From Steroidobacteraceae bacterium (lineage in GTDB: Bacteria > Pseudomonadota > Gammaproteobacteria > Steroidobacterales > Steroidobacteraceae), in contig JADGHX010000018.1 in assembly GCA_019683695.1 (NCBI GenBank), positions 1-44,879 on the forward strand: a stretch of 44,879 nt of DNA, in the 5' to 3' direction. Each line of letters starts with the position of its first letter. Positions within the stretch are counted from its first letter, which is position 1. The notes under the pieces were generated by a model that was given only the letters and a program-made list of their open reading frames with translations, had not been told where the DNA came from and did not search any database. This document shows, one piece after another, positions 8,157 through 16,937 of the stretch. A program made the position numbers and the translations under genes.

Positions 8157-9283
8157 CGGCTGATCCGTGCACAGGCTTCGCCGGCGACCAGATCGACCAG
8201 CGGCAGCGCCCTGTCCTGCTGATGATTCGCGTAGCCGTAGGCGCGCGCGGACTCACTCAGCCTGTTGAGTCTTTCCGGGTCCGCAAGCAGCTCCGAGATC
8301 ACCACCGGCAACCGTTCCCGGCTGCCCGCCAGCACGCCGGCCCGACCGCTCGAGAGGCATCCATCCGGATCCACCCAGCAACTCACGACGGGCACCGCGC
8401 GCAGCCAGGCCTGGATGAATGTGTTCGGAAAGCCCTCGGTCGTACTGGTGTTCACGAGAATGTCGCTCGCCGCAATCTCGCGATTCACGCGCTCGATCGG
8501 CAGCTCACCGAGATAGTCGAGATTCGGCAGGCGCGCGATCCGCTCGAAAAGCGGCCGATAACGCGGGTCCTCCGCGCCACGCCCGATCATCACGAATTGC
8601 ACCTCCGTGCGGTCCGCGAAGCGCTCGGCCAGCTCCACGAAATACTCGGGATTCTTCACCGCCTTGAAGTTCGCGACCCAGATCACGCGCCGGCGATCCC
8701 GCGGACGCGTCACCACATCCGGTTCGGGTGCGGGGTGGAAGTTCGGGATCACGGCCGTGGTCTCGAGGCCATATTCCGAGCGCAGCAGGCGCGCCTGATC
8801 CTGCGTCTGCGTGACGAGGATGTCCGCGCGATGCAGGCCGTACTCCGCGATGCGCCTGGAGAGTCTGCGAAACACCGAGCCCGAAGGGGCCTGCCTGCGC
8901 ACATCCCAATCAGATGCGACATGAAACACGAACCGCGCACCATGCCGCTTGCAGTAGAGCGCGCAGACGCCGGTGTAGGGCATGAGCGAGCGCTGATACA
9001 CCACCGCCGGGCGCAGGCGCTTCAACGCCCGGTAGAGTGCCGGGAGACTGGCGAGCACGTGCAAGGTGCCGGTGCGCTGCCCCGGCCCGAAATGCACGAT
9101 GCGATAGCCATCCTGCTCGCGGTTGGCCGGCACCTTGTGCGCGAGATAGAAGATCTCGACGTCCTGCCTCGCCTTCAGCATGTCCGCGAGGCACTTCGCC
9201 TGATACTGCGCGCCACCGGCCTGCACGGACCAGTGCCCCCCCATCACGATACACACACGCGTTCGCTTCACCCGCTCAGCCAT
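8153..9283 (-). CDS. GT4-family glycosyltransferase
   Basis: A 376-residue GT-B glycosyltransferase. The N-terminal GGHWSVQAGGAQYQ segment is the acceptor-domain loop, and VIWVANFKAVKNPEYF begins the donor domain. In the catalytic region, EGFPNTFIQ carries Gln where the EX7E motif normally has its second Glu. It overlaps the upstream GT4 by 8 bases and the downstream FkbM gene by 4, indicating one polycistronic unit. It acts on the cytoplasmic face on a lipid-linked glycan. The donor sugar is unknown. Confidence 0.87.
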   Translation of the reverse strand: MAERVKRTRVCIVMGGHWSVQAGGAQYQAKCLADMLKARQDVEIFYLAHKVPANREQDGYRIVHFGPGQRTGTLHVLASLPALYRALKRLRPAVVYQRSLMPYTGVCALYCKRHGARFVFHVASDWDVRRQAPSGSVFRRLSRRIAEYGLHRADILVTQTQDQARLLRSEYGLETTAVIPNFHPAPEPDVVTRPRDRRRVIWVANFKAVKNPEYFVELAERFADRTEVQFVMIGRGAEDPRYRPLFERIARLPNLDYLGELPIERVNREIAASDILVNTSTTEGFPNTFIQAWLRAVPVVSCWVDPDGCLSSGRAGVLAGSRERLPVVISELLADPERLNRLSESARAYGYANHQQDRALPLVDLVAGEACARISR

Positions 9284-10538
9284 TCTTCCACGCTGCCAGT
9301 TCGCGTCTCATGCCACGCGCGATGATCTCCCGGTACTTGTCGGCCAGCATCGCGCCGAGCCGGCGATAGTCCCGGTTGCGCTCCACGTACTCCCGGCCGC
9401 GGTGACCCATGCGGGCCGCCTCCTCCGGGTCCATGAGAATGCTCACGATCGCGTTCGCGAACGCCCGCTCGTCATAGCTCACACAGAGCCCCGCCCGGCT
9501 CTCTTCGAGCACGAGTCGCTGCTCGGGGTGATCGTTCGCCACCACAGGTTTCGACAGTGCCATGTACTCCACGAGCTTGGTGGGAGACGTCGAATTGAGG
9601 ATCGGCGTAGGATAGAACGGCGATACGCACACCGCCGCACGCGCGATCAGTTGCAAGGCGCGTGCGCGCGGCACGAAGCCCGTGATCTCCACCCGGTCCG
9701 CAACACCCAGACGCTGCGCTTCGGCGCGAATCTTCTGCTCGTCCGTCGGGCGATCGGCTCCGCCCACCAACAGCAATCGCGCCTCCGGCACTTGCGGAAG
9801 CACCAGCGCCAGACAGCGAACGAGAAAGTCGATGCGACGCTCGCCCGCGAGCGTTCCCAGATAGCCGATGGTCGCCGGCTCCACAGCTTCCGCCGGATTG
9901 CGCAAGCTCGCGTTGAAATCGTCAAGCTCGATGCCCATCGGCACCGGCGTCATCTTGTCCTGCGGGATGCCGTAGCTCGCGAGGTCGCGCTTCATCTGCT
10001 CACTCTGCACAAAGATGTGATCCGCGCGCGGCAGGATGAAGCGATACACCAGCTGAAACAGGCACCAACCGCGAATGCGGTAGAGCACCGGGTAGCGCGC
10101 GAGCCCTGCGCGCGCGAGGTATGTGGAGGATTCCGCGTGGGGAAACGAGAGCCAGTACACGAATGCAGCGCCGGACCGCCTCGCCGCCCACATCGCCGGA
10201 AGTGCCGCGAGTGCCTTGTCCCGCACCTGAATGACATCGTAGTCCCGGTTTCGCGCGAGACTGAGCACTCGCAGGTCGTTCAGCAGATCCAGAACGTGTT
10301 TGTGCAAGCGTCTGATGCGAGACTCGCCCGTATCCGTCTGGCCAACATAGACAACGCCCCCGCCCCATCGCTGACGCGAGGGCTTCCGACATTCGCGCTC
10401 GGACTGCAGAATCCAGTCGATGCTGAATCCGCGCGATACGAGCTCCCGTGCCAGGAGCACGGTCACATCGACGCGAAATGGCGGATACTTGTCCGTCGCG
10501 AGAATCAGCAGACGCGCGTTATCGACGGCCATGTTCAT
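9276..10538 (-). CDS. GT4-family glycosyltransferase
   Basis: A 420-residue GT-B enzyme. The N-terminal part has TDKYPPFRVDV, and the donor domain has IGYLGTLAGERRIDF and the loop TSPTKLVEYMALSKPVV that binds the donor nucleotide. The start at 10538 is chosen because its ATG overlaps the upstream stop as ATGA; an in-frame ATG at 10532 and a longer frame to 10685 exist. It is the third gene of the minus-strand run from 13225 to 7431. The donor and linkage cannot be assigned. Confidence 0.87.
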   Translation of the reverse strand: MNMAVDNARLLILATDKYPPFRVDVTVLLARELVSRGFSIDWILQSERECRKPSRQRWGGGVVYVGQTDTGESRIRRLHKHVLDLLNDLRVLSLARNRDYDVIQVRDKALAALPAMWAARRSGAAFVYWLSFPHAESSTYLARAGLARYPVLYRIRGWCLFQLVYRFILPRADHIFVQSEQMKRDLASYGIPQDKMTPVPMGIELDDFNASLRNPAEAVEPATIGYLGTLAGERRIDFLVRCLALVLPQVPEARLLLVGGADRPTDEQKIRAEAQRLGVADRVEITGFVPRARALQLIARAAVCVSPFYPTPILNSTSPTKLVEYMALSKPVVANDHPEQRLVLEESRAGLCVSYDERAFANAIVSILMDPEEAARMGHRGREYVERNRDYRRLGAMLADKYREIIARGMRRELAAWKNG

Positions 10539-11797
10539 GCGTTGGAGCGCCTCGGCCCGCGGAATGCGCATTCCACTGCGCGCGCAAAGCCGGTCTGCTC
10601 GCCAAGAATTCTTTGCGCGCTCGACTGCGCGCCGTGACGCAGCCGCTGCAGGAACAGCCTGTCCCCGCACACGCGCGCCAGACACTCCGCCAGGGACCGC
10701 CAGCTGCCGGGCTCGAAAAGCAGGCCATCCACCTCATGCCGGATCCCGTACGGGAAGGGTCCGAAGTTCGGGCCGATGACGGGAATGCCGAGCACCAGCG
10801 CCTCCGGGATCACCTTGCAGCGGCCTTCCGAGAACTCCGGCCGCGTCGGCGCCAGAACAACGGTTGCAGTCCGCATCACACCCGCAAGCTGCCGATGGGG
10901 GACGTTGCCGAGGAGAAGCACACGGCTTTGGAGCGCGCGCCTCTCCACTTCCTCACGAAGCGCGCTCAGATGCTTGCCGTCCCCCACGTAGACGACGGCG
11001 GTGCGGTCCCGGATGGGCTCCGGCAGATCGCAATACGCCTCCAGCAGGTCAAAAATTCCCTTGTCCTGCTGCACGCGCCCCACGAACATGAGCACGTTGT
11101 CGAATCGTGTCGTGAACTCGCGAAGCCCGTCCGGCAACGGCGTACGACCTGCCATCGACGCAAACTGACCGAAGTCCACACCGAATTGCCAGATTCGCGA
11201 AGGCGGCACGCCGAGCGCATGAATCTGGTCGGACATGAACTTGCCGTGGCACACGACGCCATCGCACGCGCGGATGCTGAGCCGATCGAGCACGCCCGCG
11301 ATTCGCTGCAGCAGCGAGCTCGCCTGCAGCGAGTTGTGACGGGAATTCACAATCGGAACGCCACGCAGCTTCGCCGCGAACACGCAAGCCCAGAGCAGCT
11401 CGCCGGTGCAGCCACACAGCACGCGATCCGGTTTGAAGCAATAGATCTCCACGGCCACGCGAATGGCGTCCCGCAGGCGTGAGAAGTGCCTGAACGGCCC
11501 GCTCGTCGCGGTGGCGTAACCTTCCGCGCGGATGCGACCCGCCGCGTACCGCTCCCGCCTCGGACGATTCGTGCAGAGCACGAGCACGTCATCCGCCCGG
11601 TGCGCGCGCACGAAATCGCCGACGAACGCATCCGGTCCGCTCAGGTACGCCGAGGTGTCCTCGAGAACGCGGCGCACCTGATCCACGGCGTCACCGTTTT
11701 TCACGTAGACGTAGCGCAGGCGGCCGGTGTCCTCTCCTGGCCGGGCGTGCTTCTCACTCGGGGCACGCTCTGTCTCTTGATCTCGCGGACGCAACAT
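10535..11797 (-). CDS. GT4-family glycosyltransferase
   Basis: A 420-residue GT-B glycosyltransferase. The donor domain contains MFVGRVQQDKGIFDLLEAY and the catalytic EGRCKVIPE, a complete EX7E motif, followed by GIPVIGP. The first 25 or so residues are low-complexity and charged. A TTG at 11815 would add six residues; neither start has a good ribosome site, so the N-terminus is uncertain. It lies 84 bases after the O-antigen ligase-like gene and overlaps the next GT4 by 4 bases. Confidence 0.85.
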   Translation of the reverse strand: MLRPRDQETERAPSEKHARPGEDTGRLRYVYVKNGDAVDQVRRVLEDTSAYLSGPDAFVGDFVRAHRADDVLVLCTNRPRRERYAAGRIRAEGYATATSGPFRHFSRLRDAIRVAVEIYCFKPDRVLCGCTGELLWACVFAAKLRGVPIVNSRHNSLQASSLLQRIAGVLDRLSIRACDGVVCHGKFMSDQIHALGVPPSRIWQFGVDFGQFASMAGRTPLPDGLREFTTRFDNVLMFVGRVQQDKGIFDLLEAYCDLPEPIRDRTAVVYVGDGKHLSALREEVERRALQSRVLLLGNVPHRQLAGVMRTATVVLAPTRPEFSEGRCKVIPEALVLGIPVIGPNFGPFPYGIRHEVDGLLFEPGSWRSLAECLARVCGDRLFLQRLRHGAQSSAQRILGEQTGFARAVECAFRGPRRSNA

Positions 11798-11881
11798 TTC
11801 GGTGAGGCGGAGCAATCTTTATGCCCGCGCTTGCGCCGAAGGCGGCTCAAGTCCCCTCGAGGCGCCCCCGTTTTCCATGCG

Positions 11882-13225
11882 CTAGATCGCCGTGCCGGGA
11901 CGACGGGCCGGCGCCAGGTTCGGGCGAGGCACGGGCAGCGGGGCTTGCGCCCGGGCGCGCTGCCGCAACGCCATCCGGCGCGCGGCGATCACGCCTGAAA
12001 AATAGAACAGGAAGAAGCCGAGCGTGCCGAACGGGATCATCTCCTTGTAGACCATGGAGCACGTGATCACGGCGATCACGCCCGTCCAGCCGGCAGCAAG
12101 CGCCCCGTGCAGCGTCTCATCGCGCGCAGCCACTGCCTTGGCGTCGCGGAACATCATCATCAGCAGCACCAGCATGAGCGCGAGGCCCAGCACGCCGGTT
12201 TCGAGAATCAGCCGAGCCGCGGTGGACTGCCCGAACATGGCGTAACGGCGGTAGTACTCGCCATAGAACTGCTCGCCGAGCGCCGAGTCCGACGCGTTGC
12301 CGATGCCGAGACCGAAGGCGAGCTTCGCCGGATCGCGCGCGAAGTCCTGCAGCGGCACGATCAGGGCGTCCACGCGCCCGGCCTCCTGCGCGCCGATCGC
12401 CGCGTCGTCCTTCTCCAGATACCCCTCGAGGCGGCCGGGCATCGTCATGAAGTCGAGCAGGCCGTAGCCCCAGCGCGGCTTCACGTAATAGTCGTAGACC
12501 GGGATGAAGACCGACATGAACACGGAGAGCACGAACAGCGCCGCAAGACTGTTCCGCAGGCGCTGATGCGGGCGCGCGCCCGCAATGACCGTGGTCAGGA
12601 TGCCGATCGGCACGAGAAAGAGCGTGGCCTTGGTCTCGTTCACCGTGGTGGGCGCCAGCACGATGAGCAGAAGCACGATGAGCGTCTTGAGCGAGATGCG
12701 CTTGCGCAGATACATCCCGGTGATCACGCACGCCACGCAGATGAGGAATATCGAAAGAATGCCGGAGTTCATGAGCGTACCGATCGCCCAGTCGCCCGAG
12801 ATGTGCCCCTTCGACCACATCGTCATGCGCTGATAGATAGTGGTCGGCGCCTGCACGAACGCCATCGCCAGGATCAGCAGCATCTGCCGTCGCAGCGTCT
12901 TGTCGTCGATCGCGAACACCGCGGGAAGAAAGAAGAGTGGCAGATGGCGCAGGTACGCCCGCATGCCCGCGAACAGCGGCCCCGAAGGTTCCGTGTTCAC
13001 GACGACGCCGCACAGCACGACGATGGCCAGCGCGCCGAACACCAGCCAGTACTCGGCGCGCACGTTCGCGAACCGCGTCCGCGCGCCTACGAAGAGCACA
13101 TAGCCCGCCACGATGGCCGCGATGATCTCTTCGAGATACTTCGTCGCCGACGGGATCCAGCCCTGCTCCACCGCGTACGGAGCCAGGAACGATACAAGAA
13201 TGAGGAGGGTGATTGCGGCACGCAT
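11882..13225 (-). CDS. O-antigen ligase/polymerase-like integral membrane protein
   Basis: A 447-residue polytopic membrane protein with about ten hydrophobic segments spread over the whole chain. A large polar loop (about 240-320) sits before the last helices and contains GLGIGNASDSALGEQFYGEYYRR, as in Wzy/WaaL-type proteins where this periplasmic loop is functional (23-residue segment abbreviated key residues: GLGIGN and YGEYYRR). In a Wzx/Wzz-type EPS locus it most likely polymerises the flipped repeat units. The ATG at 13225 places the first helix at the N-terminus; a GTG four codons earlier is possible. It begins the minus-strand GT operon and diverges from the export operon. Confidence 0.8.
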   Translation of the reverse strand: MRAAITLLILVSFLAPYAVEQGWIPSATKYLEEIIAAIVAGYVLFVGARTRFANVRAEYWLVFGALAIVVLCGVVVNTEPSGPLFAGMRAYLRHLPLFFLPAVFAIDDKTLRRQMLLILAMAFVQAPTTIYQRMTMWSKGHISGDWAIGTLMNSGILSIFLICVACVITGMYLRKRISLKTLIVLLLIVLAPTTVNETKATLFLVPIGILTTVIAGARPHQRLRNSLAALFVLSVFMSVFIPVYDYYVKPRWGYGLLDFMTMPGRLEGYLEKDDAAIGAQEAGRVDALIVPLQDFARDPAKLAFGLGIGNASDSALGEQFYGEYYRRYAMFGQSTAARLILETGVLGLALMLVLLMMMFRDAKAVAARDETLHGALAAGWTGVIAVITCSMVYKEMIPFGTLGFFLFYFSGVIAARRMALRQRARAQAPLPVPRPNLAPARRPGTAI

Positions 13226-13343
13226 AGGCGATCCCACCGCACCTGCAATCGCGGTGCCAACGCTGCGCCCGCGGTTGCTTCGACCGGCTATTCACGCATC
13301 AAAGCCCTGTTTTTCCCGCAGCGAACACACGTTCCGCGCGCAC

Positions 13344-13366
13344 GGCGGCGGGCCGGCCGCGCCGCC
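13344..13366 (+). other. GC-rich hairpin in the leader of the export operon
   Basis: GGCGGCG and CGCCGCC form a perfect 7-bp stem around a 9-base loop. It lies about 125 bases before the export-protein start, in the 264-base divergent spacer 13226-13489. It could be an attenuator-like or mRNA-stability element. A chance hairpin is possible in sequence this GC-rich. Confidence 0.3.
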
Positions 13367-13489
13367 CGGACTGTAAGGATTACGCGCGGTGTTGCCGCAC
13401 CGGCACCGGGTCCGCGTGCTGCCAAGGCCAAGGAACATTTCTTGCGAAGCGGTGCCAGCCAGTCGCACATGGTCCGGGAGAACGAAAGA

Positions 13490-14125
13490 ATGCCGAATGA
13501 CACCTCCGCGCGCCTGCACCCGAGATTCTCGATTCTGCTCGGTGCATGGCTCGCGGTCTTCGTCGCGTGCGCGCACGCCCAGGCGCCCGCCTCGCCGTCC
13601 CAGCCCCAGCAGCAGGCGCGCGCGCCCGCCTCTCCGGCGGCTCCGACATACACGCTGCATCCGGGCGATCAGCTCGAGATCTCCGTGTGGAAGGAGCCCG
13701 ATATGCAGAAGGCTCTTGTCGTTCGGCCCGACGGACGGCTCTCGTTTCCGCTCGTGGGAGAGATCGTCGCCGGCGGCCGCTCGGTCGCCGAAGTGCAGGC
13801 CGAGATCGAAACGAAGCTCAGGAAATACATCCCTGAACCCGTGGTCTCGGTGACCCTCACAAACGTGGGTGGCAACAGGATCTACGTCATCGGCCAGGTG
13901 AGGACGCCCGGCTCGTTCGTGATGAACCCGCGCGTGAATGTGCTGCAGGCGCTGAGTCTCGCCGGTGGCATGACGCCATTCGCCTCGGTGAACAACATCA
14001 CCATCATCCGAAGCTCGAATGGCAAACAGTCGACACTTCCTTTCCGGTACGAGGACGTGAGCCGCGGACGAAACCTGGAACAGAACGTACTTCTGGAGAG
14101 CGGCGATGTCGTCGTCGTCCCGTAA
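13490..14125 (+). CDS. Outer-membrane polysaccharide export protein (Wza/EpsE-like)
   Basis: A 211-residue periplasmic/outer-membrane protein. It has a signal peptide ending near residue 23 (FVACAHAQA), a Pro/Gln/Ala-rich linker, then a polysaccharide-export domain beginning YTLHPGDQLEISVWKEP (about 49-65), and one SLBB domain starting NRIYVIGQVRTPGSF. The Cys in FVAC might be lipidated, but Phe at -3 is atypical for a lipobox. It forms the outer-membrane channel for the EPS. At this length it carries one SLBB domain, shorter than E. coli Wza. The ATG at 13490 follows GGGAG at 9 bases and starts the signal peptide; an in-frame ATG at 13469 is possible. First gene of the export operon. Confidence 0.9.
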   Translation: MPNDTSARLHPRFSILLGAWLAVFVACAHAQAPASPSQPQQQARAPASPAAPTYTLHPGDQLEISVWKEPDMQKALVVRPDGRLSFPLVGEIVAGGRSVAEVQAEIETKLRKYIPEPVVSVTLTNVGGNRIYVIGQVRTPGSFVMNPRVNVLQALSLAGGMTPFASVNNITIIRSSNGKQSTLPFRYEDVSRGRNLEQNVLLESGDVVVVP

Positions 14126-15353
14126 CGCGCGCCGCGCCCGCATGCGCATGAAGCCCTGTGCGCCGTACGCCCTGCTCACCGCGGCCGCCACGTTCGCAAG
14201 CGCCGGCCATGCGGCGCAGACCTACTGGCAGCCCACGCTCGAGGCGCGTGTCGAAGGCCACACGAACCGCGATCTCGTGCCGGAGGACGAGGAGGAGATG
14301 ATCGGCTACTTCGCCGATCTCGGCGTCACCTGGGGCCGCCTGACCGAGCGCAGCGAAACGCGCATCCGGCCACGTGTGCGCATTCAGGAGTTCCCCGATC
14401 GCAAGCGGCTGCAGCGGACCGAGGAGTTCCTCGACGTGATCACCGGCTACGACACGCAGCGCACGGAGTTCGACCTGATCGCCCGCTACTCGCGCCGCGA
14501 TGCGTACACCGCGGAGCTCCTGCAGCCGGGCTTCGATCCCGTCGACCCGAGCATTCCCAACCAGAGCGGCGATACCGGGCGTCTGCTCGTGGATCAGACC
14601 CGCACGGCCTACAGTCTGCGCCCGACGATCACGCACCGCTTCACGGAGCGCAACGGTATCGCGGCGAACGTCGTGGGCGAGTCCGTGGACTACCAGTCGG
14701 AGGTGCCGGTCACGCAGGTGGACTTCAAGTTCGCCTCCGCCGAAGTCGCCTGGCTGCGGCAGCTGGACGAGCGCACGAGCCTGACGTTTGGTCCCTTCGT
14801 TTCCCGCTATGACGCGGAGGGCGGTGACGAGACCGACGCCTACGGCGCGCGTCTCACGTGGAACCGCGAATGGAGCGAGCGATCGCGGATCGCGCTCATC
14901 TTCGGGGCCCAGACGGAGAACACGACCCGCTTCGTCGACGTCGCCATCGACCAGACCGACACGTCCTGGGAAGCGCTCCTGCGCCTGGAGCGGGACACGA
15001 CCACGGGCCTCCTCCGGCTCGATTTCGGGCGCGCGATCACGCCGAGCGGCAGCGGCAGCCTTGCGGACAACGACCAGATCAACTTCGAGTACCGCCGGGC
15101 GCTTTCGCCGCGGTGGAACTCGAAGACCGCGCTACGCGCAGAGCGCGTGCGGGCACACAATCAGTTCGCCGCGAATGACGACCGCGACACAGCGGGGCTC
15201 GCGCTGAGCCTCACCTGGGCCATGACGCCGACGTGGGCACTGAGCGGAGGCTACGAGTTCATCTGGCGCGACTTCGTTCGCGACGACGACGATGCGCTCG
15301 ACAACGCCGTGTTCCTCTCGATGACGTTCCGCGGCCGCGGGCCGCGCACCTGA
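14106..15353 (+). CDS. Outer-membrane beta-barrel protein, putative porin-2/EpsL-like
   Basis: A 415-residue protein with a long basic n-region, a hydrophobic core and a cleavage site near AGHAAQ (about 33-38). The mature chain is a series of alternating amphipathic strands rich in aromatic and charged residues (for example TRFVDVAIDQTD and LRLDFGRAIT). It ends in AVFLSMTFRGRGPRT, typical of a barrel C-terminal strand. Barrels of this kind sit next to export genes in EPS loci and may help the polymer cross the outer membrane. The ATG at 14106 overlaps the upstream gene by 20 bases and has GGAG at 7 bases; internal ATGs at 14142 and 14148 are alternatives. Confidence 0.78.
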   Translation: MSSSSRNARRARMRMKPCAPYALLTAAATFASAGHAAQTYWQPTLEARVEGHTNRDLVPEDEEEMIGYFADLGVTWGRLTERSETRIRPRVRIQEFPDRKRLQRTEEFLDVITGYDTQRTEFDLIARYSRRDAYTAELLQPGFDPVDPSIPNQSGDTGRLLVDQTRTAYSLRPTITHRFTERNGIAANVVGESVDYQSEVPVTQVDFKFASAEVAWLRQLDERTSLTFGPFVSRYDAEGGDETDAYGARLTWNREWSERSRIALIFGAQTENTTRFVDVAIDQTDTSWEALLRLERDTTTGLLRLDFGRAITPSGSGSLADNDQINFEYRRALSPRWNSKTALRAERVRAHNQFAANDDRDTAGLALSLTWAMTPTWALSGGYEFIWRDFVRDDDDALDNAVFLSMTFRGRGPRT

Positions 15354-15371
15354 CGGAGACGAACGGCCAAC

Positions 15372-16880
15372 ATGGACAGCGACAGCAGCGACCCCTCCCT
15401 TGCCAGCCGGCTCGAGATCCTGCGGCGGCGATGGCAGTACCCGGCGATCATCACGCCCGCGTGCATCCTGCTCGCGATCTTCGTGGCCTACGTGATGACG
15501 CCGCTCTACCGCTCATCGGGCACGATCATGCTCGAGCCCTCCTCGGTGCCGAAGGAGTTCCTGGGGCTCGACACGACGACCTACGCCGACCACCAGTTCG
15601 AATTGGTGCAGCGGCGCGTGATGACCCCCGAGAATCTGCGCCAGCTCGTGGCGAAGATCGATCCGTATCCGGACCGACCCGATCTCACTCCCACGGAGAA
15701 GGCCCGCATGATTGCGGACAACACCGAGATCGAGCGGGTCGACCCGATCACGCTGGAAACCCTGCAGCAATCGAATGCGTTCTCGATTCACTACCTGAAC
15801 CCGAATCCGGAGCGCGCCAAGGCCGTGGCGAACGAGCTGGTCGCCTTGTTTCTCGACTACAACGCGCGCACGCGCCGCGAGCGCGCGGCCGGCACGTACC
15901 ACTTCCTGCAGTCCGAAGCGCAGAAGCTCGCCGAATCGATCCGCGGCATGGAAGCGAAGCTTGCGGAGTTCAAGGCCAAATACGGCGATGCGCTGCCCCA
16001 GGCTCAGGCCCGCAACCTGCAGGCGCAGGACATGGCGCAACGGGACTACGACTCGACCATGGCGCAGGTGCGGCTTGCCGAGCAACGCGTGTCGATGCTC
16101 CAGCTGCAGCTCAATGACCTGAGCCCGACGCTCGTGGGCGCGGTGGCGGACCGGCGCACCGAGCTCGCCACATTGCGTGCGGAACTTGCCGCCGCCGAAC
16201 AGCGATACACGCAGGATCACCCGGACGTTCGCCGGCTGCGCCGCGCGATCGCCGAGCTTGCCGCGCAGGACCAGGCGACGCGCGCGCCCGCGGCCAAGCC
16301 GGACAATCCCGAATACCTGCGGGTTTCCGCAGAGCTGGATGCCGCGAAGCGCGATCTGAACGCGTTGCGTGCACATGCGAACCGCGCGCTGCAGCAGGTG
16401 CAGGATTACTCGCGTCGCCTCGCATCCACCCCGACGGTGGAAAAGGAATACGCGCAGCTCGCCCGCAACTACGAGCTCGCCCAGGAGAGCTTCCGCGAAG
16501 TGCAGGCCAAGCTCACCGAAGCAGACCTCGCGCGCTCCCTCGTTGCAGAGGAACAGGGCGAGCGCTTCACACTCATTCGCGACCCCGGCACACCCTCGAG
16601 CCCGGCCGTGCCGAACCGCCTGGGCATCATTCTGCTCGGCTTCGTGCTCGGCACCGCGTTGGGCTTCGGCGCGGCCATGTTCGCGGAGCTCAGCGACCCG
16701 ACCGTGCGCGGCGCCTCCGATCTGCAGCTCCTCACGGGGCACACGATGATCGCGGCCGTGCCTGCTTTGCTCAACAGCTCCGAGCGGCGGTCACGACGCT
16801 TGCGATTTGCCTGCGTCGTAGGCGCGTTCAGTGCTGCGATCATCGCGGTGGGGGCTGCCGTGCTCAGCGCCTCAAGCTGA
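15372..16880 (+). CDS. Chain-length determinant (Wzz/PCP family, XrtA-locus type)
   Basis: A 502-residue polysaccharide co-polymerase. The first membrane helix is at about 24-44. A large periplasmic region follows with long coiled coils (about 165-290 and 320-395), then a proline-rich segment and second helix (about 413-435), and a further hydrophobic C-terminus (about 476-499). It controls polymer length in the inner membrane and periplasm, and its partner is the separate kinase encoded next. There is no fused kinase domain. It resembles the chain-length proteins of exosortase-associated EPS loci in length and in the separate kinase, although no exosortase is present here. Confidence 0.87.
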   Translation: MDSDSSDPSLASRLEILRRRWQYPAIITPACILLAIFVAYVMTPLYRSSGTIMLEPSSVPKEFLGLDTTTYADHQFELVQRRVMTPENLRQLVAKIDPYPDRPDLTPTEKARMIADNTEIERVDPITLETLQQSNAFSIHYLNPNPERAKAVANELVALFLDYNARTRRERAAGTYHFLQSEAQKLAESIRGMEAKLAEFKAKYGDALPQAQARNLQAQDMAQRDYDSTMAQVRLAEQRVSMLQLQLNDLSPTLVGAVADRRTELATLRAELAAAEQRYTQDHPDVRRLRRAIAELAAQDQATRAPAAKPDNPEYLRVSAELDAAKRDLNALRAHANRALQQVQDYSRRLASTPTVEKEYAQLARNYELAQESFREVQAKLTEADLARSLVAEEQGERFTLIRDPGTPSSPAVPNRLGIILLGFVLGTALGFGAAMFAELSDPTVRGASDLQLLTGHTMIAAVPALLNSSERRSRRLRFACVVGAFSAAIIAVGAAVLSASS

Positions 16881-16937
16881 CCGCTCGACACCGGATGTCC
16901 CGCCAGACCCCCGTCACGCCATGAGGTACCCGCCACA

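Noticed and set aside
13442-13457. Minus-strand TGGCACCGCTTCGCAA as a sigma-54 promoter for the O-antigen ligase-like gene
   Set aside because: GG and GC are only 9 bases apart and the -12 box does not fit; sigma-54 needs 10.
13226-13489. A JUMPstart/ops element before the export operon
   Set aside because: No GGCGGTAG core or similar conserved element was found in the spacer.
12107-13489. Long N-terminal extension of the export protein
   Set aside because: The open frame continues upstream antisense to the O-antigen ligase-like gene; the signal peptide and ribosome site place the start at 13490.
13490-14125. Lipobox in the polysaccharide export protein
   Set aside because: FVAC has Phe at -3 and a normal cleavage site follows at AHAQA; lipidation is possible but not supported well enough to call.
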